Origin: an uncultured Bacteroidales bacterium
GTDB taxonomy: Bacteria > Bacteroidota > Bacteroidia > Bacteroidales > Paludibacteraceae
Length of the DNA: 64,000 nt
Direction: 5' to 3'
Assembly (NCBI GenBank): GCA_903901975.1
Contig: CAIUTB010000146.1
Span: 22,754 to 86,753, forward strand
The position numbers and the translations under genes are program-made. The notes beneath the pieces were generated by a model. The model was not told where the DNA came from. It searched no databases and saw nothing but the letters and a program-made list of their open reading frames with translations. The stretch's first letter is position 1. Each line of letters starts with the position of its first letter. Positions 53,911 to 63,219 of the stretch are shown piece after piece.

Positions 53911-55236
53911 TTATAAACTTGGAATACTCATTCCTGTTATTTTACGGTATAAATCCAGCGCATAAATATCAGTCATGCCCGAAATATAATCGAGCACCGA
54001 CATCACTTTTCCGTAAATTGTTGGACTGTCGGTTTCATATTGTTCCGGAATGCGCATCAAAAGTTGCTTCGAATAGGCTTTTTCCGGGTTCAATACTGCT
54101 GCCACCAGATGTTCCAGCAGGGTAAGAATAATTTTATAACCGGCTAACTCAACATCAAGTACTTCCTGTGAACGGTATATTTTTTTAAATGCCGTTTTGG
54201 AACAATTTTCATACGCTTCCACCGATTGTTTCGGAAGTTTCTTGATAAGTGTTGACGTGAACGTGCCGTCGAGAATAGCTTCTTCATTTTCAGCAAAAAC
54301 GGCTGAACATTCGTCAATCAATTGTCCTATAACCGATGAGCGCAAATACGCAATTTGTTCGTTTACATCGGTTACCATGAGCATGGTTTCCTGACGACGT
54401 ATTTTTCGCTTTTCATCAAAGAAATTTAAAAACAACTCCTTTGTTTCGTCTGTCGTAAGTATTCTTAGCTTATGTGCATCCTCTATATCCATAATCTGAT
54501 AGCAAATATCGTCGGCAGCTTCAACCAGAAAAACCAGTGGGTGTCGTGCAAATCGGTTCAGATTTTCGGGTGAGCGTGGAATGCCCAATTCGGCTGCTAT
54601 TTTTTCAAAATCTGCTTTTTCGGAATCAAAAAAACCAAACTTTTGCTTTTTAGGGTCTGAATAAATAGAAGCGTAGGGATATTTTACTACTGATGCCAGT
54701 GTGCTGTATGTCAGCACAAAACCGCCCGGTCGTCGTCCATTGAACTGATGCGTGAGTAAACGGAGCGCATTGGCATTTCCTTCGAAACAAATAATATCAC
54801 GCCATTCTTCTTCTGTCATTTTTTTATTCAAGTGCTGCCCGTTACCTTCCGAAAAATAGGTAGCAATTGCTTTTTCACCCGAATGACCGAAAGGTGGGTT
54901 GCCCATATCGTGTGCCAAGCAAGCAGCTGAAATGATTGAACCAATTTCCTCCAGATAAGGTGTCTCGATATTTTTTTTCGTTTTCAGACGATGCGCCACA
55001 TTCACCCCCAACGAACGGCCAACACAAGCTACTTCGAGGCTATGCGTAAGTCGGTTGTGGACAAATACACTTCCCGGAAGCGGAAAAACCTGCGTTTTAT
55101 TTTGCATACGACGGAATGGTGCCGAGAAAATCAGTCGGTCGTAGTCACGCTGAAACTCGCTGCGGTCGTCATCCCGTTTTTCGTGGTATGCTTCCTGCCC
55201 GAAACGTTTGGTAGATAAAAGTTGATTCCAGTTCAT
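53911..55236 (-). CDS. dgt: Deoxyguanosinetriphosphate triphosphohydrolase-like protein
   Basis: HD-domain dNTP triphosphohydrolase, 441 residues. Seen: RSEFQRDYDRLIFSAPFRRMQNKTQVFP, the first HD-ligand His in NRLTHSLEVACVGR, AACLAHDMGNPPFGHSGE (HD pair), GNANALRLLTHQF, EAADDICYQIMDIEDA (last Asp). It hydrolyses dGTP or other dNTPs to nucleoside plus triphosphate. 92 bp downstream of the YgjP-like gene on the same strand, perhaps co-transcribed. Confidence 0.92.
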   Translation of the reverse strand: MNWNQLLSTKRFGQEAYHEKRDDDRSEFQRDYDRLIFSAPFRRMQNKTQVFPLPGSVFVHNRLTHSLEVACVGRSLGVNVAHRLKTKKNIETPYLEEIGSIISAACLAHDMGNPPFGHSGEKAIATYFSEGNGQHLNKKMTEEEWRDIICFEGNANALRLLTHQFNGRRPGGFVLTYSTLASVVKYPYASIYSDPKKQKFGFFDSEKADFEKIAAELGIPRSPENLNRFARHPLVFLVEAADDICYQIMDIEDAHKLRILTTDETKELFLNFFDEKRKIRRQETMLMVTDVNEQIAYLRSSVIGQLIDECSAVFAENEEAILDGTFTSTLIKKLPKQSVEAYENCSKTAFKKIYRSQEVLDVELAGYKIILTLLEHLVAAVLNPEKAYSKQLLMRIPEQYETDSPTIYGKVMSVLDYISGMTDIYALDLYRKITGMSIPSL

Positions 55237-55241
55237 TTTTT

Positions 55242-55326
55242 ATGAGTTTATAAAGTTGGAAAGTTCGTAAAGTTTTTAAAGTCAGTTCTACCACAACTTT
55301 TCACTTTATGAACTTTAAAAACTTTC
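55242..55326. repeat. 8-9-bp-period inverted tract
   Basis: Units GTTTATAAA / GTTGGAAA / GTTCGTAAA / GTTTTTAAA, then the inverted series AACTTTTC / ACTTTATG / AACTTTAAA, forming a loose hairpin between the YgjP-like gene and dgt. Confidence 0.55.
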
Positions 55327-55328
55327 TA

Positions 55329-56036
55329 CTATTGCGGCATATGATAATTCTTCAGTTCTTTTCGCAATTCTTTACTTTTACTGTCTGTTACTTTGTCCAT
55401 CCACTTCCAGAATTTATCGCCATGGTTCATTTCTTTGGTGTGGCAAAGTTCGTGGAGTATCACATAATCGACTAAATGTGCCGGTAGCAGCATAAGGTAG
55501 AGTGACAAATTGATGCTTTTTGCCCTTGAACAACTTCCCCAACGTGTTTTGCTCGATTGAATTTTCAGATCCGTAAATACAAAACCGAATTTAGTGCCCA
55601 ATTGTTTTGTGCGTTCAGGCAATAAGCGCTTGGCTTCTTTACGCATAAAATAACTGATTCCATTCCAGAAAAATTGCTGGTTTTCAGGGGTTAAGCAATC
55701 TGTTCCAGTAGGAAATTCGATCTTAAGTATACCGGATTTTAGTGAGAAATAAATATTTTTTCGACTTGCAGGTTTCACTTCCACGGCAAAAGTCAGCGTT
55801 TGCAAACTGGACTTTTCATCGATCAGAATATTCCGCTTTTCGAGCCCTTTTTCGAGTTTTTGCTGTTTTAGAATCAGTTTTGAGCGAATGGAATTGATGA
55901 ATTTCATTGCTTCTTTCTCGGTGGAGCCTGGTGCTAAAGTAACTTTTAATCCCTTACTCAAAATGCGTACACGTATGTGCTTCGACCGTTCATTCCAGGT
56001 GAATTCAATAGTTCCTAAATCCGAATCAGAAAACAT
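55329..56036 (-). CDS. YgjP/DUF45-type metal-dependent hydrolase
   Basis: 235 residues. Zinc-metalloprotease-like motif HELCHTKEMNHGDKFWKWMD (HExxH plus later His), preceded by TRWGSCSRAKSINLSLYLMLLP, the hallmark of this family. Biological substrate unclear; probably cytoplasmic. -7 box TACCTTTG (56084-56077, minus) is back to back with that of lolD. Confidence 0.9.
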   Translation of the reverse strand: MFSDSDLGTIEFTWNERSKHIRVRILSKGLKVTLAPGSTEKEAMKFINSIRSKLILKQQKLEKGLEKRNILIDEKSSLQTLTFAVEVKPASRKNIYFSLKSGILKIEFPTGTDCLTPENQQFFWNGISYFMRKEAKRLLPERTKQLGTKFGFVFTDLKIQSSKTRWGSCSRAKSINLSLYLMLLPAHLVDYVILHELCHTKEMNHGDKFWKWMDKVTDSKSKELRKELKNYHMPQ

Positions 56037-56076
56037 AAAATCTCAAAAAATGGGTTTAAATTATTCTTTTACAGCA

Positions 56077-56136
56077 CAAAGGTACATTTTTTTTTAGCAG
56101 AAAATATAGGTTTATTCCTTGAAACGTATAACTTTG
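56077..56136. promoter_or_regulatory. Divergent -7 elements (YgjP-like gene and lolD)
   Basis: TACCTTTG on the minus strand (56084-56077) and TAACTTTG on the plus strand (56129-56136), the latter 27 bp before the lolD ATG. Confidence 0.6.
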
Positions 56137-56163
56137 TACAAAATTTTGGAAAACACTGCTAAA

Positions 56164-56820
56164 ATGATAAAAGCAAAAAATATACGTAAAAGTTTCGGCG
56201 ACCTGGAAGTGCTCAAAGGGGTTGAATTATCCATTGCTGTTGGTGAAATAGTTTCGATTGTTGGACCAAGCGGGGCGGGCAAAACCACCTTGTTACAAAT
56301 TTTGGGTACGCTTGATAAACCGAATGAAGGAGAAATAATGGTTAATGGAATTAATTTTAGCAGGTTAGGCGAAAAGGATTTGGCTTCTTTTCGGAACAAA
56401 CACATTGGTTTTATTTTTCAGTTTCATCAACTGTTACCCGAATTCACGGCACTTGAAAACGTAATGATTCCGGCATTGATTGGTCGGAAAGATAAAAAGA
56501 AATCGGAAGAAAAAGCCAGAGAGATTTTGACTTACCTCCAACTTTCCGATCGTATGGAGCATAAACCCAATGAGCTTTCGGGTGGTGAAAAACAGCGTGT
56601 TGCAGTAGCCAGAGCATTGATAAATGAACCTTCTTTGATTTTGGCCGACGAACCTTCAGGCAGTCTCGATTCAAAAAATCGGGATGAACTTCACAAATTA
56701 CTTTTTGATTTGCGGGATAAATTTGGACTCACCATTGTCATTGTTACTCACGATAAGGAACTTGCTACTTTGTCAGATAGAGTTATTGAAATGAAAGATG
56801 GAAAGATAATTGGTAATTGA
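56164..56820 (+). CDS. lolD: ABC transporter ATP-binding protein, LolD-like
   Basis: 218 residues, single ABC domain: Walker [13 protein letters not shown]-loop [18 protein letters not shown], signature [15 protein letters not shown], Walker [13 protein letters not shown], switch His VTHDKEL. The [18 protein letters not shown] segment is typical of LolD, which powers release of lipoproteins from the inner membrane. No membrane subunit lies beside it here. MacB-type is the alternative. ATG 56164 follows the -7 box; the frame upstream reads through the promoter. Confidence 0.88.
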   Translation: MIKAKNIRKSFGDLEVLKGVELSIAVGEIVSIVGPSGAGKTTLLQILGTLDKPNEGEIMVNGINFSRLGEKDLASFRNKHIGFIFQFHQLLPEFTALENVMIPALIGRKDKKKSEEKAREILTYLQLSDRMEHKPNELSGGEKQRVAVARALINEPSLILADEPSGSLDSKNRDELHKLLFDLRDKFGLTIVIVTHDKELATLSDRVIEMKDGKIIGN

Positions 56821-56832
56821 AGCATTGCTTTG

Positions 56833-56904
56833 TACTCTTGCCGGGAATCGAACCCGGATCTAGTGTTTAGGAAACACTTGTTCTATCCATTGAACTACAG
56901 GAGC
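56833..56904 (-). tRNA. tRNA-Arg (anticodon CCU)
   Basis: Cloverleaf on the minus strand: acceptor GCTCCTG pairs with CAAGAGT (one C-A mismatch and one G-U), D-arm GTTC/GAAC, anticodon stem AGTGT/ACACT with loop TTCCTAA (anticodon CCT), T-arm CCGGG TTCGATT CCCGG. CCA is not encoded. A -7 box TAAATTTG (56924-56917, minus) lies just upstream. Confidence 0.9.
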
Positions 56905-56916
56905 ATGTAGGGAATG

Positions 56917-56924
56917 CAAATTTA
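56917..56924 (-). promoter_or_regulatory. -7 element of tRNA-Arg gene
   Basis: TAAATTTG on the minus strand, about 12 bp from the tRNA 5' end. Confidence 0.55.
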
Positions 56925-56974
56925 GCTTTTTTTTCGGGATAAAAAAATAGCTCGAAATCAAGAGATTATCCAAA

Positions 56975-58174
56975 TTACTTTATTCCCAATTTTTTCAATA
57001 TTTCTTTTGGAATGGCATCTTTATGCACCAGAATATCAATGGTTTTGTGTTTTACAAAGGCTTCGCTGGCATACCATATTCCTTTGTATTTTGAGTCAGT
57101 TCCCCAGGAGTTTTTTACTAAATAGTATTTTGTTCCGTTTTGGTCGGTGGCAGTTCCAAAAATAACCATTCCGTGGTCGTCGGTTGTTTGAAAATTATCA
57201 AAAGCCTGTTGACGAATTTCGGGAGTTACTTTTACCTCAGGTTGTGGTCCTTTTATCTTGTAAATCTTTTCGTCGATTTCTTTTTGTGTCAGATTCAACC
57301 ATTTGGCCTGATCAGTCCCGGGTAGATTCGTCACTTTTGTTTCCGGATCTACAGCCACACCGTTCCGTGTAAAACCTTTCTCGCTCACATCCGAAGCCCA
57401 TGCCACAGAATAGCCCTTGTTGATGGCGTTATCAAATATACTCATAAACTCATCTAAGGGCAGATTGTATGAATCAGCCCAACGCCAGTTATCCGGAATT
57501 TCAACAACAAAGGGTTTATAATAAGGATGATGTGTAAAGGAAGTCACCGAAACGTAATCGTCCATATTCAATCCCAATGATTGGAAATACGTAAGTGGCG
57601 AATATTTCTTGCCATCTACACTAAATTCTGTTGGACATTTTCCCAAATAAGCATCCAAAATACCATCAAATCCATTTTTCCAGGCAGTTGAAAGTTTTTT
57701 ATTCGGGTTCGAAACAATTACAGAAACATAGGATTTTGTAAGTGCATCCAATTCGCCGTGTTTGTGTTTTTCTTCCCCATAATTCAATCCGGTCATTTGG
57801 TTGTCAGGCACTACTCCGTAGTTTTTAAGTGCGTAAACCACGTCGTAGAATGAGCCGCCTTCAGCAAAGTTAATTGTTCCGTTCATACGAACATATTTAT
57901 CAGCTTTGTCGGAATAGGTATGATGAACCAGGTACATCTCGGATAAATCTACTTCCGGTTTGCCCATTCGGAGCAATTCTGATTCAAAAAATCCAAGGGT
58001 GGAAAAACACCAGCAAGTTCCTGAACTGGCCTGATTTTTTACCGGCGTAATTTTGTTTTGTTTGACAATACTAAACTTAAAAGAGTCAACCTTGGTTGTG
58101 TCTTTAACTGCTTTTTCAGCAAATACACTTCCGGTTATGACAAAAAGTGAGATAAATAGAATTATTTTTTTCAT
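56975..58174 (-). CDS. Exported C1-family cysteine peptidase (PepC/bleomycin-hydrolase-like)
   Basis: 399 residues, signal peptide (MKKIILFISLFVITGSVFA). Papain-like triad: oxyanion Gln and Cys in VKNQASSGTCWCFSTLGFFESELL, His in TTDDHGMVIFG, Asn in YLVKNSWGTDSKYKG. The order and spacing fit the C1B aminopeptidase group. The ATG at 58174 carries the signal peptide; upstream in-frame DNA is an interspersed repeat (58179-58198). It lies 123 bp downstream of pepD on the same strand. Confidence 0.9.
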   Translation of the reverse strand: MKKIILFISLFVITGSVFAEKAVKDTTKVDSFKFSIVKQNKITPVKNQASSGTCWCFSTLGFFESELLRMGKPEVDLSEMYLVHHTYSDKADKYVRMNGTINFAEGGSFYDVVYALKNYGVVPDNQMTGLNYGEEKHKHGELDALTKSYVSVIVSNPNKKLSTAWKNGFDGILDAYLGKCPTEFSVDGKKYSPLTYFQSLGLNMDDYVSVTSFTHHPYYKPFVVEIPDNWRWADSYNLPLDEFMSIFDNAINKGYSVAWASDVSEKGFTRNGVAVDPETKVTNLPGTDQAKWLNLTQKEIDEKIYKIKGPQPEVKVTPEIRQQAFDNFQTTDDHGMVIFGTATDQNGTKYYLVKNSWGTDSKYKGIWYASEAFVKHKTIDILVHKDAIPKEILKKLGIK

Positions 58175-58178
58175 GAGA

Positions 58179-58297
58179 CCCCCAACCCCTAAAGGGGAGT
58201 AGAGGTTAGTTTCATTTAATGAGTTTTTTTTAATGTCTTTCATATTGATAATTTTTATATTCAACGCTAACTAAGTTCCCCTTTAGGGGTTAGGGGT
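58179..58297. repeat. Two C/G interspersed palindromes between pepD and C1 peptidase genes
   Basis: CCCCCAACCCCTAAAGGGGA (58179-58198) and, inverted, CCCCTTTAGGGGTTAGGGG (58279-58297), the latter touching the pepD stop codon. Confidence 0.88.
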
Positions 58298-59761
58298 TTA
58301 TTTTGTTGGTATATTCTCCAAAGTTGCCAACAGATAATCCCAGAATTTCTGTACAGTGGCGATATTTACTTTTTCGTCGGGAGAGTGTGGATATCGTATG
58401 GTAGGTCCAAACGAAATCATATCCATTTTCGGGTAGTGTGTTCCTAAAATTCCGCATTCCAGTCCGGCATGAATAATCATTACTTTCGGTGTCTTGCCGA
58501 ATTTATTTTCGTATACTTTGCTCATAACTTTCAGAATAGGCGATTCCAGGTTTGGTTTCCAACCCGGATAACCACCGACTAAGTCAACTTTAGCACCTGC
58601 CAGTGAAAATACGCTTACTACCATTGAGGCGAGTTCTTCCTTGCGGCTTTCCACTGAACTGCGAATCAGACAGCGTACAATAACCGAACTTCCATCCGAT
58701 TTAATGATGGCCAGATTATTGGAGGTTTCTACAACGGTTGGTAATTCCGGAATAAAGCGAGAAACGCCATTTGGACAAGCTGTTACGCCATTAATCAAAT
58801 CGTCCTGAACTTCTTCGGGAATTAAACCACTTGGCAAATTCACTTGTTCCACTGTAAACGAAATTTTATCTTCAACACCCTGATATTCGATAATGAAAAG
58901 CTCTTCGCATTCCTGAACGAAATCAATCATATCGTCTACGCCATCTGCCGGAACAGTAAGCACAACAAAAGCTTCACGTGGAATGGCATTGCGCAGACTA
59001 CCGCCATCAACACTTGCCACGCGAGCTTCCAGCTCTGCTACTGCTTCTTTCAAAAAGCGGAACATTAATTTATTGGCATTGGCACGTTGCAGGTGAATAT
59101 CTACGCCTGAATGACCTCCTTTTAGTCCGGTGAGTGAAACTTTCAGAGCCACATCACCTTCCGGTATGGCTGCTTCTTTGTAACGGAATGTGATGTCAGC
59201 ATCAATTCCACCGGCACAACCCACATACAATTCGCCTTCATCTTCCGAATCCATATTTATCAGGATATCGCCCTTCAGGAAATTGGGTTGCAGTCCGAAA
59301 GCACCAAACATCCCTGTTTCTTCGTCTACTGTAATAAACATCTCGATGGCCGGATGAGGAACACCGGAGGATTGTAGAATCGACATAGCGGCTGCCAGTC
59401 CGATTCCATTATCAGCACCGAGCGTAGTATCATGAGCCGTTACCCACTCGCCATCAATGTATGCATCAATCGGGTCGGTTTGAAAATTGTGAGCCACGTT
59501 GCTGTTTTTTTGTGGTACCATGTCCATATGAGCCTGAAGTACCACTGCTTTGCGGTTTTCCATTCCCGGAGTAGCTGGTTTGCGTACCAGTACGTTTCCT
59601 ATTTCATCGCGGAGCGTTTCAAGTCCGAGCAATTTTCCGAAGTTTTCAAGAAAAGCGCTGATTTCTTCTTTTTTGTGTGAAGGACGTGGAATCTGAGTCA
59701 GCGAGTAAAAATTTTGCCAAAGAGCTTTAGGTTCCAATTGGCGGATATCAGTTGCATTCAT
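58298..59761 (-). CDS. pepD: Cytosol non-specific dipeptidase (aminoacyl-histidine dipeptidase)
   Basis: M20-family metallopeptidase, 487 residues, normal for PepD. Seen: QAHMDMVPQ (zinc His), GADNGIGLAAAMSIL (bridging Asp), TVDEETGMFGAFGL (catalytic Glu-Glu), LINMDSEDEGELYVGCAGG (Asp ligand), GLKGGHSGVDIHLQRANANKL, and the C-terminal HAGLECGILGTHYPKMDMISFGP (His ligand). It hydrolyses dipeptides including Xaa-His. The leader contains 7-bp-period repeats (59763-59797). Confidence 0.96.
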   Translation of the reverse strand: MNATDIRQLEPKALWQNFYSLTQIPRPSHKKEEISAFLENFGKLLGLETLRDEIGNVLVRKPATPGMENRKAVVLQAHMDMVPQKNSNVAHNFQTDPIDAYIDGEWVTAHDTTLGADNGIGLAAAMSILQSSGVPHPAIEMFITVDEETGMFGAFGLQPNFLKGDILINMDSEDEGELYVGCAGGIDADITFRYKEAAIPEGDVALKVSLTGLKGGHSGVDIHLQRANANKLMFRFLKEAVAELEARVASVDGGSLRNAIPREAFVVLTVPADGVDDMIDFVQECEELFIIEYQGVEDKISFTVEQVNLPSGLIPEEVQDDLINGVTACPNGVSRFIPELPTVVETSNNLAIIKSDGSSVIVRCLIRSSVESRKEELASMVVSVFSLAGAKVDLVGGYPGWKPNLESPILKVMSKVYENKFGKTPKVMIIHAGLECGILGTHYPKMDMISFGPTIRYPHSPDEKVNIATVQKFWDYLLATLENIPTK

Positions 59762-59762
59762 A

Positions 59763-59797
59763 CTTGTATAATTTATAATTTACAATTTACGATTTAT
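59763..59797. repeat. 7-bp-period tract upstream of pepD
   Basis: Minus-strand units AAATCGT / AAATTGT / AAATTAT just before the ATG. Confidence 0.65.
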
Positions 59798-60172
59798 CAG
59801 ACAAACTTGCTTTGTTGCATTCATCTTACTTCTCTGAATAATTATTCTTTTTTTACCTGCAAATATCCGTATTTTTTTTCAAATAACAGTTTGAAATGCA
59901 TATTATTTTAAGAAAACAGCAAACGAGAATACTTTCAATTAACAGTAAAATCGGCACTTTATGAAAACTGCTTTCTTTTTATAATATTTTCGAATAGAAT
60001 ATCTACAAATTGAAAATAATTGGGTTTTATATTGTCATTTTGAAAGCCTGTAACAATTACAGAAATATTTCTTTAATTAGTCCTGTTTTTCCATAGCCAA
60101 ACGAAATATATTTGCTAATTTTGCGGTCGAAATGAAAAATTTCTGATTTACTCACCTAATTTTTTCAAAAAA
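59798..60172. other. Divergent intergenic region pepD / CoA-transferase
   Basis: AT-rich. It contains the -7 box TAATTTTG (60116-60123) for the CoA-transferase gene. No clear box for pepD and no further gene seen. Confidence 0.5.
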
Positions 60173-61678
60173 ATGACATTACAGGAAAGGTATAAGTTTG
60201 TAAGTGCCGAAGAGGCAGCAAGTTATGTAAATGATGGTGACATTATCGGTTTTAGCGGTTTTACACCGGCCGGATGTCCAAAAGAAGTACCCACAGCTAT
60301 TGCTAATCGCGCCGAAGCTTTTCATGCCGAGGGGAAAGAATTCAAAGTGGGAATGTACACCGGTGCTTCTACAGGCGATTCATTAGACGGTGCTTTGGCT
60401 CGTGCCAATGCCATTTTGTTCCGCACACCCTATCAATCGAATAAGGATTTACGTTCCGCTTTGAATGACGAACGTGCACCTTATTTCGATATGCACTTGT
60501 CATCAATCGCACCTCATTTGCGTTTCGGATTTATGCCAAAACCCAAATTTGCAATACTTGAAGTCTGCGATTTTACTGTTGATGGAGAATTGATACTGAC
60601 TACCGGTGTGGGAATTTCGCCAACGATTGCCGGATTGGCTGATTATATTATTTTGGAATGGAATCACAATCATCCAAAAGAATTGCGCGGTTTCCACGAT
60701 ATTTTTGAACCAGCAGATCCACCTCACCGTTTGCCAATGACCTTGCTGACTCCATCTGACAGAATGGGTGTTCCCTATGTAAAAGTTGATCCAACCAAAA
60801 TTCTGTGTGTCGTTGAAACACATCGCGATGATGAAGTAGGTGGTTTTACTCCAACCGATCAAGTTACCGACATGATTGGTCAGAATGTGGCCAGCTTTTT
60901 GGCAAATGAAATCAAATCAGGTCGCATTCCCAAAGAATTTCTTCCAATCCAGTCGGGTGTTGGAAATATTGCCAATGCTGTTATGGCTTCATTGGGAACA
61001 AATCCGGAGATTCCTACTTTCGAAATGTACACCGAAGTAATTCAGGATTCGGTTATCGAATTGTTGCGAAACGGAAAAATCAGTTTTGCAAGTGGTTGCT
61101 CTCTCACCATCACCACTCCGGTACTGAAAGCAATGTACGAAGATCTGGAATTTTTCCGCGATAAAATTGTACTTCGTCCTCAGGAAATGTCCAACAGTCC
61201 CGAACTGGCTCGCCGATTGGGTTTGATTACCATCAATACCGCACTGGAAGCTGATATTTTCGGAAATGTAAACAGCACCCACGTATTGGGTTCGAAAATG
61301 ATGAACGGTATTGGCGGTTCAGCTGACTTTACCCGCAGTGCGTATATTTCGATTTTCACCACGCCTTCGACTGCTAAAAAGGGGAATATTAGTGCCATTG
61401 TGCCAATGGTTACCCACGTTGACCAAAATGAACACTCTGTGAATATCATTATTACCGAACATGGTGTGGCCGATTTACGAGGGAAATCACCTCTACAGCG
61501 CGCTGAAGAAATTATTGAAAACTGCGTTGCACCCGAATACAAACAGATGTTGACCGATTATATTGCTCTTTCTGGTCCGTGTCATACACCCACTAATTTA
61601 CATGCCTGTTTCGGTATGCATAGTCAATTTATGAAAACCGGTACCATGTTGGGAACAAACTGGGAAGATTACAAATAA
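60173..61678 (+). CDS. Acetyl-CoA hydrolase/transferase family, succinate:acyl-CoA CoA-transferase
   Basis: Family I CoA-transferase, 501 residues. Seen: DGDIIGFSGFTPAGCPKEVP, GMYTGASTGDSLDGALA, IQSGVGNIANAVMASLG, the catalytic Glu in FEMYTEVIQDSVIELL, NGIGGSADFTRSAYISIF, and VNIIITEHGVADLRGKSP. Members swap CoA between succinate and acetate or propionate; in a fermenting Bacteroidales this would close the succinate-propionate pathway or form acetate. The propionyl-CoA:succinate form (ScpC-like) is my preferred call but substrate cannot be read from sequence. Confidence 0.92.
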   Translation: MTLQERYKFVSAEEAASYVNDGDIIGFSGFTPAGCPKEVPTAIANRAEAFHAEGKEFKVGMYTGASTGDSLDGALARANAILFRTPYQSNKDLRSALNDERAPYFDMHLSSIAPHLRFGFMPKPKFAILEVCDFTVDGELILTTGVGISPTIAGLADYIILEWNHNHPKELRGFHDIFEPADPPHRLPMTLLTPSDRMGVPYVKVDPTKILCVVETHRDDEVGGFTPTDQVTDMIGQNVASFLANEIKSGRIPKEFLPIQSGVGNIANAVMASLGTNPEIPTFEMYTEVIQDSVIELLRNGKISFASGCSLTITTPVLKAMYEDLEFFRDKIVLRPQEMSNSPELARRLGLITINTALEADIFGNVNSTHVLGSKMMNGIGGSADFTRSAYISIFTTPSTAKKGNISAIVPMVTHVDQNEHSVNIIITEHGVADLRGKSPLQRAEEIIENCVAPEYKQMLTDYIALSGPCHTPTNLHACFGMHSQFMKTGTMLGTNWEDYK

Positions 61679-61718
61679 TACTAAATGAATTAATATTTTA
61701 GCCCAAAGTCAACTTTGC

Positions 61719-61819
61719 TATAATGCCGATTGAAAATTCCGCTAGCGGAAGACAAAGAAATAAACAGTACAATTAGACCTAGTCGACAACGGACTGTATT
61801 ATTTCTGCAATCGGTATAA
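61719..61819 (+). ncRNA. Candidate structured RNA in the CoA-transferase 3' region
   Basis: TAATGCCGATTG (61721-61732) pairs with CAATCGGTATAA (61808-61819) over about 10 bp with one G-U, closing a domain that holds a perfect 14-nt palindrome TTCCGCTAGCGGAA (61737-61750) and a small hairpin AGTC/GACT. A terminator follows at 61843. It may be a 3' UTR structure or a small RNA; no known family recognised. Confidence 0.35.
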
Positions 61820-61842
61820 TTTTTCTTTCAACTACATTTTAT

Positions 61843-61876
61843 AATCCCACCTCTTCAAAAGGAGTGGGATTTTTGT
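61843..61876 (+). terminator. Terminator downstream of the CoA-transferase gene
   Basis: Stem AATCCCAC/GTGGGATT followed by TTTT. Confidence 0.75.
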
Positions 61877-62412
61877 TTTTTCGGGCGTCAAATGGCTACT
61901 TATTGTCAACTGTCAAATATTTTCATTCTTACTTCCAACTGACAACTCCAATTACTTCTTGTCCACTTCTTGTTTCATTTTTATATAAAGCTATGATAAA
62001 GCATAGATATAACTCATATAAAGCTATATTAAAGCTTAAATTAAAAGAAGAGTTATATATTAGTTATAATATAATTATTACTATCTTTGTAATAACAAAT
62101 GAATACTTCGCGATATTAGCTATGCGTCATTAATCCTTCGGATGATATTCGCTTCGCTGTTATTTGCTAAACTGAAATTCAATTGTAAATATCTGTCAAC
62201 CGACCTTCCCCTAACCCCCTCGCAGGGAGGGGGGATAGTTTTGTGGGTTGAATAATTTATGGAGACTAGAAATTTATAACATCCCAATTAAAAAAAACAT
62301 TACTAATGCTTCGCGATATTAATTCTGCGGATGATATTTGCTTCGCGATATATGCTATGCTGTTATTCTAAAACTATAAACTACTGACTACAAACTATAA
62401 ACTAATCAAAAA
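61877..62412. repeat. Repeat-rich intergenic region
   Basis: No convincing gene. In order: AT-rich tandem-like units around ATAAAGC (61983-62045); a -7 box TATCTTTG (62092-62099); an imperfect direct repeat of about 55 bp at 62107-62165 and 62309-62367 (both with CTTCGCGATATTA, GGATGATATT and CTGTTATT); a C/G palindrome at 62208-62235 (CCCCTAACCCCCTCGCAGGG core); and 7-bp-period units ACTATAA / ACTACTG / ACTACAA (62374-62403). Confidence 0.6.
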
Positions 62413-63219
62413 ATGGCTCGGGTAAAAGGAATTCTACAGGTAACAGGCGGTCTGAAAGGGGTATCGATGTACACGATGCGCGGAAACGACGAGGTGATTA
62501 TGCGCACCAAAGGTGGACCCAGTAAAAATACCATTAAAACACGCGACAGTTGTAAAGGACTGCGCGACAGCGGAACGGAATGGGGTGGATGCACCAAAGC
62601 TGCAAGTGCACTGCGGCGTGGATTGGAACCACTTATGCGACTGGCTGATTACAATGTAATGGGCGGACTGAATGCCGTCTGCAAGAAAATACAGTGCTTA
62701 GACACTGAAAACGAAAAGGGGAAACGGAACGTGTATGTAAGTGCCAACCAATCATACCTCACTGACTTTAATTTCAACAAAACCAACCTGTTTGACCGGA
62801 TAGTGCGAATCAAACCCGAATGGCAGATTGACCGCAGCACAGTAAAAGCTACTGTAACCCTGCCGGAATTTAATCCTTCGGAACAGCTATTTGCTCCCAA
62901 TAAATTGCCTTTTCTGCGCTTTGTTATTGTGCTGGGAGTAGCCACCGACCTGACTTACGACGAACATTCCAAAAGCTATAAGCCGGTGAATGACCTACTA
63001 TTGGGTTATTACAAAGAAGCTCATACCGACTGGACACCGGTGAAACGTGCCTTGCCCGAACAAATACTCGAAGTGCAGATTAATAAAATAGTTCCTCATA
63101 TGCTGGAAAGTGATACCCTGGTGCTGGGTATAGGCGTGGAATTCGGAACGGTAGGTGCCGATGGCGAAGGCGAAGCGGTTAAATGGGCAGGTTGCGCGAA
63201 GATAATGGGTAGTTTATAG
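62413..63219 (+). CDS. Unrecognised conserved-looking protein
   Basis: 268 residues, no signal peptide. The N-terminus is glycine-rich and basic (MARVKGILQVTGGLKGVSMYTMRGNDEVIMRTKGG), with helical RRGLEPLMRLADYN and several beta-like stretches later (FLRFVIVLGVATDLTYDE; LEVQINKIVPHMLESDTLVLGIGVEFGT). I recall similar proteins of this type in Bacteroidales, with no function. It stands alone in a repeat-rich region; the nearest -7 box is about 310 bp upstream, and 7-bp-period tracts flank both ends. Confidence 0.7.
   Translation: MARVKGILQVTGGLKGVSMYTMRGNDEVIMRTKGGPSKNTIKTRDSCKGLRDSGTEWGGCTKAASALRRGLEPLMRLADYNVMGGLNAVCKKIQCLDTENEKGKRNVYVSANQSYLTDFNFNKTNLFDRIVRIKPEWQIDRSTVKATVTLPEFNPSEQLFAPNKLPFLRFVIVLGVATDLTYDEHSKSYKPVNDLLLGYYKEAHTDWTPVKRALPEQILEVQINKIVPHMLESDTLVLGIGVEFGTVGADGEGEAVKWAGCAKIMGSL

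Noticed and set aside
61864..62133. 89-codon plus-strand frame
   Set aside because: Starts inside the terminator stem, runs through AT-rich tandem repeats and has low-complexity content; no RBS or recognisable domain.
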